Positions 44,674 to 55,451 of a stretch of DNA of 64,000 bases are shown here, piece after piece; within the stretch, counting starts at the first letter, position 1, and each line of letters starts with the position of its first letter. The position numbers and the translations under genes were made by a program. Origin of the DNA: Leucobacter viscericola (GTDB lineage Bacteria; Actinomycetota; Actinomycetes; Actinomycetales; Microbacteriaceae); contig NZ_CP049863.1 in assembly GCF_011299575.1 (NCBI RefSeq), forward strand, positions 2,418,001 through 2,482,000, read 5' to 3'. Below the pieces are notes generated by a model. That model was not told the DNA's origin, ran no database searches, and saw nothing but the letters and a program-made list of their open reading frames with translations.

Positions 44674-44771
44674 GCCTCCAGGCTAAGGGAGTGGGTGGTG
44701 ATCCGTCCCGGTATCCCGCGGACTCGGGGCGAATTCGAAGCTGGTGCCGCTTCTGGCCTCATGTGATCCTG

Positions 44772-44790
44772 TGGTGTATTCTTGGTGTAT
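44772..44790 (+). promoter_or_regulatory. direct repeats at the vapB start (possible operator/-10 region)
   Basis: TGGTGTAT occurs at 44772-44779 and 44783-44790, with TATTCT between as a possible -10 element only 7 bases before the ATG. This suggests a nearly leaderless message with an overlapping VapB operator. Confidence 0.3.
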
Positions 44791-45004
44791 GGGACGCACA
44801 AACATTGATATTGATGACGCACTCGTCGCGGAGGTGATGAGCCGCTTCCAAGTGTCGACTAAGCGGGAAGCTGTCGATCTTGCGCTCCGACGACTTGTGG
44901 GAGTCCCGCTGACGAAAGGCTTTCTGCGTGATCTGCGTGGTATCGGTTGGGATGGAGACCTTGATGCCATGCGTGACGTTCCCGTGAATGGGGTGCGCGA
45001 TTGA
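44789..45004 (+). CDS. vapB: VapB-type antitoxin
   Basis: The 71-residue protein starts [17 protein letters not shown] and has [16 protein letters not shown], the ribbon-helix-helix pattern of VapB (DUF2191) antitoxins. It neutralises and co-represses with VapC. ATG 44789 is preferred; an upstream ATG adds an unconserved leader. It overlaps vapC by 4 bases. Confidence 0.9.
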   Translation: MGRTNIDIDDALVAEVMSRFQVSTKREAVDLALRRLVGVPLTKGFLRDLRGIGWDGDLDAMRDVPVNGVRD

Positions 45005-45399
45005 TCCTCGTTGATTCTTCGGTATGGATTGAGTATCTGCGCGATTCTGATGACCCCGTCGTTGAGGAGCTTGACCGTTTGCTCATGAGAGAAGCAGACG
45101 TCAGAATCACCGAGCCAATCATTATGGAGCTACTCGCCGGGGCAACGACACCGCTCCGTGAATCGCGCATTTCGCAGCTCACGAATGGTCTTCGAGTGAT
45201 TCCTATTGATGCGGCGATCGACTACCGGGCCGCGGCGCAGCTCTTTGTCGCATCTCTGCAGAATGGACATCCCCTTAGGGGGTTGAGCGACTGTCTCATC
45301 GCGGCAGTTGCTATTCGCGGAGATGCGGTGTTATTCCATCGAGATCGAGACTTCAAGTACATAGCCGAGGTCGCGCCGCTTCGGTTGTACGGTGAGTAG
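45001..45399 (+). CDS. vapC: VapC-type PIN domain toxin
   Basis: The 132-residue ribonuclease has the PIN acidic residues: Asp5 ([11 protein letters not shown]), Glu in [11 protein letters not shown], Asp in [11 protein letters not shown] and Asp in FHRDRDF. VapC toxins cleave tRNA or rRNA. A TTG start at 45001 overlaps the vapB stop (TTGA). Confidence 0.92.
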   Translation: MILVDSSVWIEYLRDSDDPVVEELDRLLMREADVRITEPIIMELLAGATTPLRESRISQLTNGLRVIPIDAAIDYRAAAQLFVASLQNGHPLRGLSDCLIAAVAIRGDAVLFHRDRDFKYIAEVAPLRLYGE

Positions 45400-45407
45400 G
45401 CACAGGA

Positions 45408-46580
45408 TCACGCCCAACCCACCACGAGTCGCGCCGCCTGGGTAGGCACGAGCGGGTCGACGCCGGTGAGGATCGCGAAGCGCCGCAAGCGGTTCGTGAT
45501 GGTGTTGCGGTGGCAGTAGAGGACCGCGGCTGTCTCGCCGATGTTGCCCGTTGCGAGGTAACTGCGCACGGCCTCCTCGAGTCGAGTGCGCTCGGCCTCG
45601 CCGCAGCTTGCGAGAGCCGCGACCACGTCGGAGAGGATCGGATTACCGATCTCGAGCAGGCACCGACTCGCGAGTCGTGCCCAGCCGCGAGACCAGGTCA
45701 TCGCGCCCTCTTCGTCGGGGCCGAGAATGCGGGCGAGATCACGAGCGGTTGTCGCGGATTGCCGCAGCCCGCGCAACCCCGACTCTGAGGTGAGGAGCCC
45801 AATACGGAGGGCGTTCAGACGGTGGCCGAGCTTCTCGAGCCGCGAGCCGGGGAGGGGCCGCAGCCGCGAAAACACCACCAGGGTGTCTCCGAGGTGGTGG
45901 GTGAACACGGTCGCTCCCGCGCGCTCCGCCTCCGACACAAACACGCGCAGCGCCGCGATGTCTTCTGAGACGGCCGCAGCAACGGCGAGCGGTGTCGAGA
46001 CTGGAATGCCGAGTCCGTCGGCAATGACCGATAGGCGCTCTTCGGAGGGCTGCGGATCCTGAAACAACCCCGCAATCAGCCCCTGCCGCACTGACGAGGC
46101 CTCATCGTGCATGCGCTGCTGCTCCGCGACATACGCGCGCTGAGTCTGCCCGGCGTACCCGTCGACGGTGCGGAGCACGATTCCGGTGTGGCGCACGATG
46201 AGCTCAGCGTCCGAGGGGCGCGCCACCCTCGTGAGCGCCTCCCACAGCACCGTAAAGTCGAGCCGGATCGCCGTCATGAGTGACGTAATCGGGATCCCCG
46301 CGCGAGCGCGCGAAACACCCACATCACTCGCTGCGGTCACGGGTTCCAGCTCTCCGCCGGCACCGAGCCCCACGACCAGAGCTTCGAACGAAAGGCGGCC
46401 GGTGCGCCGAACCTCGGAGAGTGGAACCGGCGGGGGATCGTAGTCCGGGACCGTGCTGATGAGTGCGAGAAACGTTTCCGTCAGCTCGTCAACGTCGAGT
46501 TGATTGACGAGCTCTCGCCAGCGTCGCGCGTCCTCTGGAAGGGGTGTGCCGCTGAGGGGAAGCGGGTGATCCTGACTCAT
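45408..46580 (-). CDS. PucR family transcriptional regulator
   Basis: The 390-residue protein ends in the PucR C-terminal helix-turn-helix (EEAVRSYLATGNIGETAAVLYCHRNTITNRLRRFAILTG), preceded by a GGDEF-like/CdaR middle domain. PucR proteins control purine, amino-acid and polyol catabolism. It diverges from a transporter-led catabolic operon across 155 bp, so it most likely activates that operon. Confidence 0.87.
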   Translation of the reverse strand: MSQDHPLPLSGTPLPEDARRWRELVNQLDVDELTETFLALISTVPDYDPPPVPLSEVRRTGRLSFEALVVGLGAGGELEPVTAASDVGVSRARAGIPITSLMTAIRLDFTVLWEALTRVARPSDAELIVRHTGIVLRTVDGYAGQTQRAYVAEQQRMHDEASSVRQGLIAGLFQDPQPSEERLSVIADGLGIPVSTPLAVAAAVSEDIAALRVFVSEAERAGATVFTHHLGDTLVVFSRLRPLPGSRLEKLGHRLNALRIGLLTSESGLRGLRQSATTARDLARILGPDEEGAMTWSRGWARLASRCLLEIGNPILSDVVAALASCGEAERTRLEEAVRSYLATGNIGETAAVLYCHRNTITNRLRRFAILTGVDPLVPTQAARLVVGWA

Positions 46581-46735
46581 TTCTACAGTTTATGTGCATA
46601 TGCACTGTTTCTGCGCGATAATCGGGTGACTATGACGCGCCAAAGCGGGCGCATTCCCTGGCATGCTCGAACCTAGACGCTGGGCCCGTGTGCTGGGCGT
46701 TGCCGATCCCCACCCGCCCCTCAACGGAGAGACAC

Positions 46736-48067
46736 ATGAGCGAGCTCACACACACGACATCGATCGAATACGATGCCACCCAAGAACTCAGCGTAAAAGA
46801 CGCCAACAAGGTCGCCCTGGGCGCCCTCATCGGCACCGCGCTCGAGTGGTACGACTTCTTCCTCTTCAGCGCCGCCGCCGCGCTGGTGTTCAACGTGCAG
46901 TTCTTCACGAGCGAGAACGCAACAGCCGCCGCGCTCGCTTCGTTCGCCACGTTTGGCGTGGGCCTCGCGGCCCGCCCGCTCGGCGGCATGATCTTCGGCC
47001 GCATGGGAGACCGCGTCGGCCGCCGCAAGGTGCTCATGATCACGATCGTGGGTATTGGCCTCGTGACCGGCCTCATCGGCATGCTGCCGACCTACGCCGC
47101 CATTGGCATCGCAGCGCCCGTGCTGCTCGTACTGCTGCGTGTGCTGCAGGGCCTCTTTGTTGGTGGTGAGTGGTCGGGTGCGATGACGCTGGTTGTCGAG
47201 AACGCTCCGCTGCACCTGCGCGCACGCTACGCCGCAATTCCGCAGATTGGATCGCCGATTGGCACGATCCTCTCGTCCGGTGGATTCTTCGTGATGACGC
47301 TCATCTTCTCGCAGCAGAATTTTGACGCGTGGGGCTGGCGTATCCCGTTCCTCATCGCGCTGCCACTGCTGCTCATTGCCGTCTACATTCGGAGCAAGCT
47401 TGAGGAATCCCCCGTGTTCCGCCAGCTCGAAGAGTCGGGCGAGATCGTGAAGAGCCCGGTGCTCGACACCTTCAAGTACAGCTGGCGCCAGATCATCGTC
47501 GGCATGGCAGCCGCGCTGCTCGGTGTTGGCGGTTTCTACCTCGTGACCGCGTTCTGCGTTTGGTACGGCGTCAATGTGCTCGGCTACCCGTCAACGCTGA
47601 TGTTGCTCGGCAGCATGGTCGCGGCGGCGGTCGAGATTCTTACCCTTCTGTGGGGTGGACACCTGGGCGCCAAGTACGGTGCCAGCCGCGTAATTCTCTG
47701 GGGCGGGATCGCCTCCGCTGTTGTTGCGGTGCCGTCCTTCCTCTTGCTGGTCTCCGGCATTCCGGTGCTCGTGGTGCTCGCCATGACACTCGCCGTTGGC
47801 ACGCTGTCGCTTCCCTACGCCGCCTCGGGCACCGTGCTCACCGGCCTCTTCCCCGCGAAGACCCGCTACACCGGCGTTGGTCTCGCGCAGAACGTTGCTG
47901 GCATGCTCTCGGGCTTCATCCCGCTGCTCGCGACCGGATTTGTTGCCGCGGCGGCGAACCACTGGTGGCCCGCTGCAGCGATGCTCGTGTTCCTGTCGCT
48001 GTTTACCGCGGTTGCAGGATCAATCGCGCCGCGCCTCAGCGTGAAGCTGCCAGGCTTCAAGCACTAG
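46736..48067 (+). CDS. MFS transporter, metabolite:H+ symporter (MHS) type
   Basis: The 443-residue protein has twelve hydrophobic segments and the MHS signatures IGTALEWYDFFLFSAAAAL, GRMGDRVGRRKVL and LQGLFVGGEWSGA. It imports an organic acid or zwitterion with protons. ATG 46736 follows GGAGAG; earlier in-frame codons lack a ribosome site. It leads an operon whose other genes hydrolyse amides and transform 2-oxo acids, so the substrate is probably an N-substituted carboxylate (inference). Confidence 0.87.
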   Translation: MSELTHTTSIEYDATQELSVKDANKVALGALIGTALEWYDFFLFSAAAALVFNVQFFTSENATAAALASFATFGVGLAARPLGGMIFGRMGDRVGRRKVLMITIVGIGLVTGLIGMLPTYAAIGIAAPVLLVLLRVLQGLFVGGEWSGAMTLVVENAPLHLRARYAAIPQIGSPIGTILSSGGFFVMTLIFSQQNFDAWGWRIPFLIALPLLLIAVYIRSKLEESPVFRQLEESGEIVKSPVLDTFKYSWRQIIVGMAAALLGVGGFYLVTAFCVWYGVNVLGYPSTLMLLGSMVAAAVEILTLLWGGHLGAKYGASRVILWGGIASAVVAVPSFLLLVSGIPVLVVLAMTLAVGTLSLPYAASGTVLTGLFPAKTRYTGVGLAQNVAGMLSGFIPLLATGFVAAAANHWWPAAAMLVFLSLFTAVAGSIAPRLSVKLPGFKH

Positions 48068-48125
48068 CGCTACCCGCTCACCGCCCCGCCAGCCCCCACC
48101 GCCCTTCAGAAAACGAGAAACCAAC

Positions 48126-49829
48126 ATGTCACAGTCAGCCGGTCACCTGATCGTGCGCACCCTCGAAGCCCACGGAGTGAGACGGGTCTACGCCGTGCCC
48201 GGAGAGAGCTATCTCGACGTGCTCGACGGCCTGCACGACTCAGGTATCGAGACGGTCGTGTGCCGTCACGAGGGTGGGGCGGGCTTCATGGCCCTGGCCG
48301 AGGGGCGGTTGACCGGGCAGCCCGGGATCGCGATGGTGACTCGCGGGCCGGGCGCTGCGAACGCCATGATCGCGGTGCACACGGCCTGGCAAGACGCGAC
48401 ATCTCTGGTGCTGTTCGTCGGGCTCGTGCCCGTTGCCGATCGCGAGCGCGATGCGTTTCAGGAGTTCAGTCTGACCGGCTGGTTCGGCTCCACCGCGAAG
48501 CGCGTCATGACGATCGACGATGCGTCGCGGGCAGGCGAACTCGTCAACGAGGCATTGCGGATCGCCGCGAGTGGTAGACCCGGGCCCGTTGTTGTGGGGT
48601 TGCCCGAAGACGTGCTGACGCACGTGACCGATGCTTCTGTGCCCACGCCTGTTGCGGCTGCGCGGCCGGTTCCAGCGGAGTCGGACGTTTCTTCGCTCGT
48701 AGATCGCCTCACGCGAGCCCAGCGCCCCGCGTTGGTGGTCGGCGGCGACGGTTGGCAGAGCGGCTGCGGTCGCGACCTTGCGTCGTTCGCTGCGGCCGCC
48801 GGTATCCCGGTGTTTGCCGACTGGCGCGCCTACGACGCCGTGCCGCACGACGCCGCGAGCTGGGCCGGCTGGCTCGGCTACGGGCGCGCTGACGCCGTGG
48901 CCGCCGGGTACGCGGAAGCCGATCTGCTGGTGTTTGTCGGTTGCACCCGCTCCGACGTGCTGAGCGACGGGTATACGCGCGGGCTCGACACCGAGACCGT
49001 ACTGGTGCTGGCCGACCCGAACGCGGCCACTCACGCCGGGCGGATCGACCAGCAGCTGCTCGCGACGCCGGAGACCTTTGCCCGCGCGCTTGGTGAGACG
49101 GATCACGCCGCGGCGCGTGGGGCACGAAGCGACGACTGGATGGCCGGCCGCCACGACGCCCAGTTGCGATTTGCGCAGCACCGTTCCGATGCGTCGGTGA
49201 ACGCGGGGGTCGGGATCGCGGAAGCCTCCGGGCCAGCCGCCGTCGTGGCCGGTACCACTTCCACAGTCGACCTCGGCGTCGACCTCGGAACCGCCTTCGG
49301 CATACTCGACGACCGGCTCGGGGGCGAGGCGATCCTCACCTTTGGCGCGGGCAACGCCACCATCTGGGCGCACCGCTTCGTGCGGCACCTCACCCCAGCG
49401 AGCCTCGTCGGTGCCCGCAACGGCGCCATGGGCCTCGCGGTTCCCGCCGCCGTTGCCGCATCTCTCGCCTTTCCCGAGCGCCGCGCGGTTGCGGTCTGCG
49501 GCGACGGCGACTTCTTGATGAACGGTCAGGAACTCGCAACCGCCTTCGCTCACGGCGGCGCACCCTTGGTGATCGTCGTCGACAACGGCATCTACGGCAC
49601 GATCGTGCAGCATCAGGAGCGCGAGTACCCGGGGCGGCCCTCGGGCACTCGCATGGCGAACCCCAATTTCGCGGACTGGATGCGCTCCTTTGGCGGGCAC
49701 GGCGAACACGTCGAGCGCACCGAAGACTTCGCTGCTGCGCTCGACAGAGCGCTCGCCGCAGACGGGCCTGCGCTGATCCACGTTGTCATTGATTCTTCGG
49801 TGATGCCCCCGGCATCGAGTGAGGTGTAA
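48126..49829 (+). CDS. thiamine diphosphate-dependent enzyme (acetolactate synthase-like)
   Basis: The 567-residue protein is a ThDP enzyme of the acetohydroxyacid synthase/benzoylformate decarboxylase superfamily. The cofactor-activating Glu is in CRHEGGAGFMA (about residue 47) and the ThDP motif is CGDGDFLMNGQELATA. Presence of that Glu argues against glyoxylate carboligase, which has Val there. The reaction, decarboxylation or ligation of a 2-oxo acid, is not determined. It is second in the PucR-linked operon. Confidence 0.82.
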   Translation: MSQSAGHLIVRTLEAHGVRRVYAVPGESYLDVLDGLHDSGIETVVCRHEGGAGFMALAEGRLTGQPGIAMVTRGPGAANAMIAVHTAWQDATSLVLFVGLVPVADRERDAFQEFSLTGWFGSTAKRVMTIDDASRAGELVNEALRIAASGRPGPVVVGLPEDVLTHVTDASVPTPVAAARPVPAESDVSSLVDRLTRAQRPALVVGGDGWQSGCGRDLASFAAAAGIPVFADWRAYDAVPHDAASWAGWLGYGRADAVAAGYAEADLLVFVGCTRSDVLSDGYTRGLDTETVLVLADPNAATHAGRIDQQLLATPETFARALGETDHAAARGARSDDWMAGRHDAQLRFAQHRSDASVNAGVGIAEASGPAAVVAGTTSTVDLGVDLGTAFGILDDRLGGEAILTFGAGNATIWAHRFVRHLTPASLVGARNGAMGLAVPAAVAASLAFPERRAVAVCGDGDFLMNGQELATAFAHGGAPLVIVVDNGIYGTIVQHQEREYPGRPSGTRMANPNFADWMRSFGGHGEHVERTEDFAAALDRALAADGPALIHVVIDSSVMPPASSEV

Positions 49830-49831
49830 CC

Positions 49832-51481
49832 ATGAAACTCGACTTGATTGTGCGGGCGCGGCAGATTCTGACGCTTGACCCCGCGAACCCCGTTGCCACC
49901 AGTGTCGGCGTGATCGGCGACCGCATCGTCGGCTTCGACGCGGAGCTCGACGGTTGCGAAGCCGTCCGCGTTGAGGACTTCGGTGACGCCACGGTCACGC
50001 CCGGCCTGATCGACGCCCACTGCCACACGGCGTGGTGGGGGCTCGGCCTCGCCGCGATCGACCTCAGCAAGGCGCGCGGGCTTGACGAGATCTACGCGCT
50101 GGTCGAAGCCGAGGTTGAACGCCTGGCCGATGATCCGCACGCCTGGGTGCACGGCACCGGTTTCAACCAGGCTCACCACGGTGGCGCCTTCCCAGACATC
50201 GCGCGCCTCGACGAGCTGACCGGCGACCGCCCGCTTTACCTGCGGCACACCTCGGGGCACGCGTCCATCACTAACACGGCGACGCTGCGGCTCGTGGGCG
50301 CCCTCGAGCCCGGCTTCGAAAACCCCACGGGCGGGGTGGTTGTGCGTGACGCTGCCGGTGCCCCGACCGGGCTCGTCGAAGAAGCCGCCCAGGGGCTCGT
50401 GCAGGCGCTACTGCTGCCCTACGCAACCGATCGGCTGGTCGAGGCGCTGGAGGCCGCAACCTCGCGCTACGCCGAACAGGGCATTACGAGTTTCTCTGAG
50501 GCGGGAGTCGGCGGGGGCTGGATCGGCCACAGCCCCGTTGAGGTTGCGGCGTATCAGGCGGCCGCCGAGCGCGGGCGCTTGCACGCGCGGGCCCAGCTGA
50601 TGCCCGCGCTCGATGCGCTCCACCCGCTGCGGGCGCACGCGGCCGACTTCGCGGGTGAGGGATCTGGATCGGGTCTCGACCTCGGCATTCGCTACGGTTT
50701 CGGTGATGACCTGGTGCGCTTCGGCCACGTCAAAGTGTTTCTCGATGGCTCGCTGCTCGGCGCAACGGCCGCGGTGACCGAGGACTACTGCGGGCACTCC
50801 CACAACACCGGATACCTGCTCGACGATCCAGCGGTTTACCGCGACCGCGTGCTGGGTGCCTATCGCGCAGGCTGGCCGCTCGCGCTCCACGCGATCGGAG
50901 ACGCCGCGATCGACCTCGCGCTCGACCTGATCGAGGAGGCCCAGAGCCGCTACGGTCGCCTGGCGGCTCCCTGCCGCATCGAACACTTCGGTATCGCCCG
51001 GCCCGACCAGGTGTCGCGTGCCGGGGCGCTCGGCCTCGCCGTGACCCCGCAGGCCGGTTTCATCGGGCCGATCGGTGATCAGATGGCGCAGATGGTCGGG
51101 CCGGAGCGCGCCGACTGGTTGTACCGCGGACGGTCGGTGATCGACGCGGGGATCGTGCTCGCCGGATCCTCCGATCTGCCCGTCGCCGACAACAACCTGC
51201 GCCGCGGCATGCAGGCTGCCGTCGATCGTGTGACCGACAGCGGCGCGGTGCTCACCGCGAGCGAGGCGATCACGCGAGAGGAAGCGCTGCGCACCCACAC
51301 CGAGTGGGCGGCGCGAGCAACAGGCCAGCTCGCCGACAAGGGCACCCTGGAGCGCGGCAAACTCGCCGACTTCACGGTGTTTTCTGCCTCGCCACTCGAT
51401 GCACCGAGCATCGCAGAACTCGACATCGTCGCCACCGTGCTCGGCGGAAACCTCAGCTACGACGCCCGCGGAAGGGACTAA
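49832..51481 (+). CDS. amidohydrolase family protein (YtcJ-like)
   Basis: The 549-residue enzyme has the metal motif TPGLIDAHCHT, a later Lys/His/His set (FGHVKVFLDGSLLG, ALHAIGDAAIDLAL, CRIEHFG) and a final Asp in AGSSDLPVADNNLR, as in amidohydrolase-3 proteins. It starts 2 bp after the ThDP gene and ends 3 bp before the next, so it is part of the same unit. A second YtcJ-like gene lies at 40179, but the two are not close copies. Confidence 0.85.
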   Translation: MKLDLIVRARQILTLDPANPVATSVGVIGDRIVGFDAELDGCEAVRVEDFGDATVTPGLIDAHCHTAWWGLGLAAIDLSKARGLDEIYALVEAEVERLADDPHAWVHGTGFNQAHHGGAFPDIARLDELTGDRPLYLRHTSGHASITNTATLRLVGALEPGFENPTGGVVVRDAAGAPTGLVEEAAQGLVQALLLPYATDRLVEALEAATSRYAEQGITSFSEAGVGGGWIGHSPVEVAAYQAAAERGRLHARAQLMPALDALHPLRAHAADFAGEGSGSGLDLGIRYGFGDDLVRFGHVKVFLDGSLLGATAAVTEDYCGHSHNTGYLLDDPAVYRDRVLGAYRAGWPLALHAIGDAAIDLALDLIEEAQSRYGRLAAPCRIEHFGIARPDQVSRAGALGLAVTPQAGFIGPIGDQMAQMVGPERADWLYRGRSVIDAGIVLAGSSDLPVADNNLRRGMQAAVDRVTDSGAVLTASEAITREEALRTHTEWAARATGQLADKGTLERGKLADFTVFSASPLDAPSIAELDIVATVLGGNLSYDARGRD

Positions 51482-51484
51482 ACC

Positions 51485-52729
51485 ATGACACAACACGATG
51501 AGGCGTTTCTCGCCGACTGGGCCGTGCAATCAGCCTTCGGCGCCGTCGCTGGCACCCACGGGGTCGACCGCGAGGCCGCAACCGCACCCGACGGTGAGCA
51601 GCGCCGCTGGTTCGCTGAGCTGCTCGAATCGCGCGGCTTCACGGTGCAGCGCGATGCGATCGGCAACCAGTTCGGGCTACTCGAGCTCGTACCCGGTGCA
51701 CCGTACGTTCTGACCGGATCCCACATGGACTCGCAGCCCACCGCCGGTCGCTTCGATGGAGCCTACGGTGTGATGGCGTCGGCTCACGCCTGTTTCCGAG
51801 TTGCCGACGAACTGCGGGCCGATCCTGCCAGCGCTCGTTTCAACCTTGCAGTGGTGAACTGGTTTAACGAGGAGGGATCCCGCTTCAAGCCCTCCATGAT
51901 GGGCAGCGGTGTCTTTACCGGCAAGCTGTCTCTGGAGGCGGCGCTGGCGACCGAGGATCGCGGCGGCGTGACCGTCGTGGAGGCCCTCGACGCTCTGGGT
52001 GAGCGCGGTAATTTTGAAGGTCTCGACGTGGCGTCCTACGCTGAGATTCACGTGCAGCAGGGGCGCAGCATGGAGCAGGACGGGGTGACGATCGGCCTCG
52101 TTGACGCGACCTGGGCGGCTCACAAGTTTGAGTTTAAGATCACGGGTGAGCAGGCGCACAGCGGCTCGACACTCATGTCTGATCGTCGCGATGCTCTGCT
52201 GGGCGCTGCCCGCCTGATCGTCGCCGTGCGCGAGCTGGTCGACGAGTTCGAGCAGGGCATGCTGCACTCGGCCTGCGGCGAGATCGACGTCTACCCCAAC
52301 TCTCCCGTGGTGGTGGCGAGCCAGGTGAAGCTGCTGCTCGACTTCCGCTCGCCGAGCGAGGACGTGCTGAAAGCGGCGTACACCTCGCTCATGGCGACGG
52401 TCGAGAAGGTGCAACACGAGGATCGTGTCGGCATCGAGATCATCGCCGAGCACAGCTGGGACCGGAATCCGTACTCTGAACCCGGGGTCGAGCTGGCCCG
52501 CGAGGTGGCCGAGCAACTGGGCCTCAGCAACGACCGTGTGCTGACCGTGGCGGGCCACGACTCGACGAACATGAAAGACAAGGTGCCGACGGTGATGCTC
52601 TTTGTGCCGAGCGTCGACGGCGTCTCGCACAACCTCGACGAGTTCACGCGCGAGGAAGACCTGATCGATGGCCTCCACCAGCTCACGGGCGTGGTGCGCC
52701 GCCTAGCGGAGGGTGCGCTCGTAGCCTGA
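51485..52729 (+). CDS. Zn-dependent N-carbamoyl/allantoate amidohydrolase (M20 family)
   Basis: The 414-residue protein belongs to the hydantoinase/carbamoylase branch of M20. Metal ligands are visible in GSHMDSQPTAGRFDG, VVNWFNEEGSRF, YAEIHVQQG and GVSHNLDEF, with GEQAHSGSTLMSDRRDAL in the lid domain. Members hydrolyse N-carbamoyl amino acids, beta-ureidopropionate or allantoate. Together with PucR and an amidohydrolase this recalls ureide breakdown, but no classical allantoinase is present. Confidence 0.86.
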   Translation: MTQHDEAFLADWAVQSAFGAVAGTHGVDREAATAPDGEQRRWFAELLESRGFTVQRDAIGNQFGLLELVPGAPYVLTGSHMDSQPTAGRFDGAYGVMASAHACFRVADELRADPASARFNLAVVNWFNEEGSRFKPSMMGSGVFTGKLSLEAALATEDRGGVTVVEALDALGERGNFEGLDVASYAEIHVQQGRSMEQDGVTIGLVDATWAAHKFEFKITGEQAHSGSTLMSDRRDALLGAARLIVAVRELVDEFEQGMLHSACGEIDVYPNSPVVVASQVKLLLDFRSPSEDVLKAAYTSLMATVEKVQHEDRVGIEIIAEHSWDRNPYSEPGVELAREVAEQLGLSNDRVLTVAGHDSTNMKDKVPTVMLFVPSVDGVSHNLDEFTREEDLIDGLHQLTGVVRRLAEGALVA

Positions 52730-52749
52730 TCGAGAATGTGAGTCGAGGA

Positions 52750-54039
52750 TCACGCCCAGCCAAACACGGCGGCCGGGTGCGTGAAGCGCCACCAGAAATC
52801 GGGCTCCGTGACGGCTGCGGCCGTGGTGACATCCATCCGGGTGTCGCCCGTGGGGGAGGCGATCCCGATCGAGCCGACCTTGGCGCCCGCCTTCGCGGCA
52901 CCCACGTCGGAAACCTTGGTCGTTCTGGTCGCGACCTCGCCCGGCAGCAGCACCGCGCTCGCAGTTTCCGCCGCAACGAGCGGAATCTCAACACCATCGA
53001 CCGTGGTCGCCACACCCACTCGGGCACCCTGTTCGACCACCTCGACCTGCTGAGGCAGCCCCTCAAGCGCCCCCAGCATGTCGCGCCCCGACTGTGCGCG
53101 GCCCTCTTTGGAAGCGCGGCCAAAGGTGACCGCGATCTTCACGAGGGGCCGCCCGAAGGCCTCACCTTCTTGTGCGACGAGATAGTTGAATCCGGCGGAG
53201 CTCGAACGGCCGGTTTTGAGGCCCAGGACGCCAGGCAACTCGGTGAGAAGTGGATTCGTGTTCTCGATCGTGCCGATGCCCCACGGCATGTCGGCCGATG
53301 GCATGCGTGTGAACTCCGTGATCGTGGGGTTCTGGAGTGCCAGACGGCCAATACGCAGAATGTCGCTGACACTCGCGATGTTGGACTCGTCCATGCCGGT
53401 TGGCTCAACCAGCGTTACCGAGTCGAAGCCGTGACGCTGCTTCCAATCGTTGACGGCGGCAACGAAGGAGTCGTTGTCACCAAATACGGAGTACGCGTAT
53501 GCCGCGGCGTAATCGTTGGCCGAGGGCAGAAAAATGAGGGTCAGCATCTGGTGCAGCGTGAGCTCGGTGCCAACCGGAATCGGGTAGGCCACCCCGTCGT
53601 CAGCGAGATACGCCTGCTGCCGCGCGGCGTCGGCCTCACTCCAGATGTGGACCGGGCCGTCCGCGCCGGGGTCGAGCGGTTGTCTCTCTAGGCACACCAG
53701 CACGGTGATCAACTTGGAGATGCTCGCGAGCGGGTACGTCTTGGGATCGTTCGACCACACCTCGTCTTGATCGGCCCAGCCAATGGCGGTCGGCAGCGTC
53801 TGCGCGTCGACGGCGGCCTGGACATCGTCGGTCGCGGCCGTGAAGGTCTCCTCCGCGCTCATTTCGAGCTTGACGGTTGGCTCCGGCAGCGCAGCGCTCG
53901 CAACGGCGAAGGTGTAACCCGCGAGCAGAAGAATGAGGGTAGCGAGGATCGCCACCGTCGCGCGCAGCCCCCTGCGCTTTGCGGGTGCGGGAGGCGTAGG
54001 AGTCATTGGAGCCGTGGCGCTCGAGCCTGGGAGAGTCAC
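52750..54039 (-). CDS. D-alanyl-D-alanine carboxypeptidase (peptidase S11)
   Basis: The 429-residue enzyme trims peptidoglycan stem peptides outside the membrane. It has an N-terminal membrane anchor (about residues 27-49), then the penicillin-binding motifs SISK (ASISKLI), SAND and KTG (LKTGRSSSAGF), in the order and spacing of DacC/DacF proteins. The C-terminal 110 residues form a beta-rich domain. It is convergent with the catabolic operon and stands alone. Confidence 0.88.
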   Translation of the reverse strand: MTLPGSSATAPMTPTPPAPAKRRGLRATVAILATLILLLAGYTFAVASAALPEPTVKLEMSAEETFTAATDDVQAAVDAQTLPTAIGWADQDEVWSNDPKTYPLASISKLITVLVCLERQPLDPGADGPVHIWSEADAARQQAYLADDGVAYPIPVGTELTLHQMLTLIFLPSANDYAAAYAYSVFGDNDSFVAAVNDWKQRHGFDSVTLVEPTGMDESNIASVSDILRIGRLALQNPTITEFTRMPSADMPWGIGTIENTNPLLTELPGVLGLKTGRSSSAGFNYLVAQEGEAFGRPLVKIAVTFGRASKEGRAQSGRDMLGALEGLPQQVEVVEQGARVGVATTVDGVEIPLVAAETASAVLLPGEVATRTTKVSDVGAAKAGAKVGSIGIASPTGDTRMDVTTAAAVTEPDFWWRFTHPAAVFGWA

Positions 54040-54231
54040 AGAACCAGCCTAGGCGACCGGGATGTAAGAGTCCCGCTGTGGTCCACTTTGCACACTGAGT
54101 GGCGGCTGTGCCGTGCGAGGTCAGCCAACCCATTGCAGCGAGGATCAGGCACACTGTTGGTGAGGGTGTGAAACCACTGCCCGATCCAGCTAGACCAGGG
54201 TCCAACCAATTGCTCGTGAGGAGCCAATCTG

Positions 54232-55401
<1,170 letters not shown>

Positions 55402-55408
55402 GTTGGAG

Positions 55409-55444
55409 TTGGGCTGGACCGTCAGTGAAGACGAGCCAGCCCAA
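55409..55444. terminator. hairpin between convergent thiolase and hemQ
   Basis: TTGGGCTGG and CCAGCCCAA form a 9-bp stem with an 18-base loop exactly between two converging genes, 7 bp from each stop. A bidirectional terminator is plausible. Confidence 0.45.
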
Positions 55445-55451
55445 CGTATAG

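Noticed and set aside
48240..49781. 513-residue minus-strand frame opposite the ThDP enzyme gene
   Set aside because: Same mirror effect; no domain, no start signal, and the plus strand has the ThDP motif.
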